NCBI GenBank assembly: GCA_003566875.1
Contig: PXBQ01000207.1
Span: 1-6,406 of the forward strand
Source of the DNA: Spirochaetaceae bacterium
GTDB lineage: Bacteria; Spirochaetota; Spirochaetia; DSM-27196; PXBQ01
DNA: 6,406 nucleotides
Direction: 5' to 3'
In this document: positions 5,917 to 6,406 of the stretch, in pieces
Layout: the number at the start of each line of letters is the position of its first letter
How positions within the stretch are numbered: position 1 is the stretch's first letter
The notes under the pieces: model-generated
What the model was told of the DNA's origin: nothing
What the model saw: only the letters and a program-made list of their open reading frames with translations
Database searches by the model: none
Made by a program: the position numbers and the translations under genes

Positions 5917-5939
5917 ACTGACCATCGGAGTGCACAGAC

Positions 5940-6406
5940 ATGTACGACTTCTCGGTACCCGTTCTCGGCGAGCCGAAAATCCAGTCACCGATCCCGTACT
6001 CGACGGTGGTCGGTGACGGTGTCGCAAATTTCGTCCCTGACACCGACAAGATCGTATACGACGTTGCGATCGACCCTGCCCACCTCGCGAAGACGTACGA
6101 GAAGAGCGAGATTCTCGAGAAAGCCGGCCCGCGCGAGAAGATCTACTTCTCGCCGGGGCACGTTCACGCGGGAATCGTCACGTGCGGCGGGCTCTGCCCC
6201 GGTTTGAACGACGTAATCCGCGCGATCGTCCGCTGCTTGTGGTACCGCTACGGTGTCGAGCGAATCTCGGGAATCCGGTTCGGCTACCGGGGGCTGCTGC
6301 CCGACGCGAACATCCCGACCGTCCGGCTCGACCCCGCGTACGTCGACGACATCCACAAAATCGGCGGAACCGTTCTCGGATCGTCGCGAGGCGGAGGCGA
6401 ACGGAC
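5940..6406 (+). CDS. pfkA: 6-phosphofructokinase, atypical 'clade X' type, C-terminus cut by window edge
   Basis: The first 155 residues of a phosphofructokinase, the cytoplasmic enzyme that phosphorylates fructose 6-phosphate to fructose 1,6-bisphosphate in glycolysis. An N-terminal extension of about 75 residues precedes AGIVTCGGLCPGLNDVIR (77-94), followed by ISGIRFGYRGLLP (109-121) and GGTVLGSSRGGG (142-153). The GGLCPGLNDVIR and GSSRGG forms, together with the extension, are typical of the plant-like clade X found in plants, spirochaetes and some other bacteria, rather than short E. coli PfkA. Clade X enzymes are usually ATP-dependent. The residues that distinguish ATP from pyrophosphate use (GGDG versus GGDD) lie beyond the window, so the phosphoryl donor is not proven. 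ATG 5940 has GGAG nine nt upstream, and no earlier in-frame start is better. Confidence 0.93.
   Translation, partial: MYDFSVPVLGEPKIQSPIPYSTVVGDGVANFVPDTDKIVYDVAIDPAHLAKTYEKSEILEKAGPREKIYFSPGHVHAGIVTCGGLCPGLNDVIRAIVRCLWYRYGVERISGIRFGYRGLLPDANIPTVRLDPAYVDDIHKIGGTVLGSSRGGGER

Noticed and set aside
5985..6356. 123-codon minus-strand open frame
   Set aside because: It is antisense to pfkA, whose frame carries the GGLCPGLND and GSSRGG motifs. The product is an Asp/Arg/Val-rich shadow.

Overview
This is an ordinary-looking chromosomal window from a GC-rich, probably double-membraned bacterium. It holds seven genes: two run off the ends, one is a very small cysteine protein, and two have no name I can give. 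The best taxonomic guess is Spirochaetota. That rests on the 'plant-like' atypical phosphofructokinase at the right edge and on a general resemblance of the unnamed proteins to spirochaete hypothetical proteins; it is an inference, not a proof. I see no rRNA, tRNA, transposase, integrase, CRISPR array or prophage gene.

Left part (1-1999, minus strand). A 255-residue protein of unknown function, built from two diverged copies of one domain, lies upstream of a half-size ABC exporter. The exporter is cut by the window edge inside its Walker A motif. The 116 bp between them holds a promoter-like sequence for the exporter.

Middle (2000-3360, plus strand). A divergent intergenic region of 146 bp leads to a two-gene unit. 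The first gene is a 68-residue protein with four cysteines and an apparent GTG start, placed exactly where transcription is predicted to begin, so it may be leaderless. Its stop codon lies 4 nt before a phosphotriesterase/lactonase-type metallohydrolase that has all six expected metal ligands. The hydrolase gene ends in a 40-bp tandem duplication that includes its stop codon and runs into a likely intrinsic terminator.

Right-centre (3358-4766, minus strand, convergent with the hydrolase). A secreted, probably outer-membrane protein combines a signal peptide, a glycine/aromatic-rich beta-barrel-like half and a soluble C-terminal half. Its own promoter sits well upstream of the chosen start.

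Right (4767-6406). galE (UDP-glucose 4-epimerase, minus strand) and an atypical clade-X 6-phosphofructokinase (plus strand, truncated) are divergent across 183 bp. Each has a good sigma-70-like promoter there, and a perfect 7-bp inverted repeat brackets the pfkA -10 element. These two enzymes link hexose-phosphate use: sugar nucleotides for surface glycans on one side, the committed step of glycolysis on the other.

No clearly new multi-gene system is visible. The items most worth a second look are the small four-cysteine gene and its leaderless geometry, the duplicated-domain hypothetical protein, the barrel-plus-soluble-domain fusion, and the tandem repeat that absorbs a stop codon and a terminator arm.
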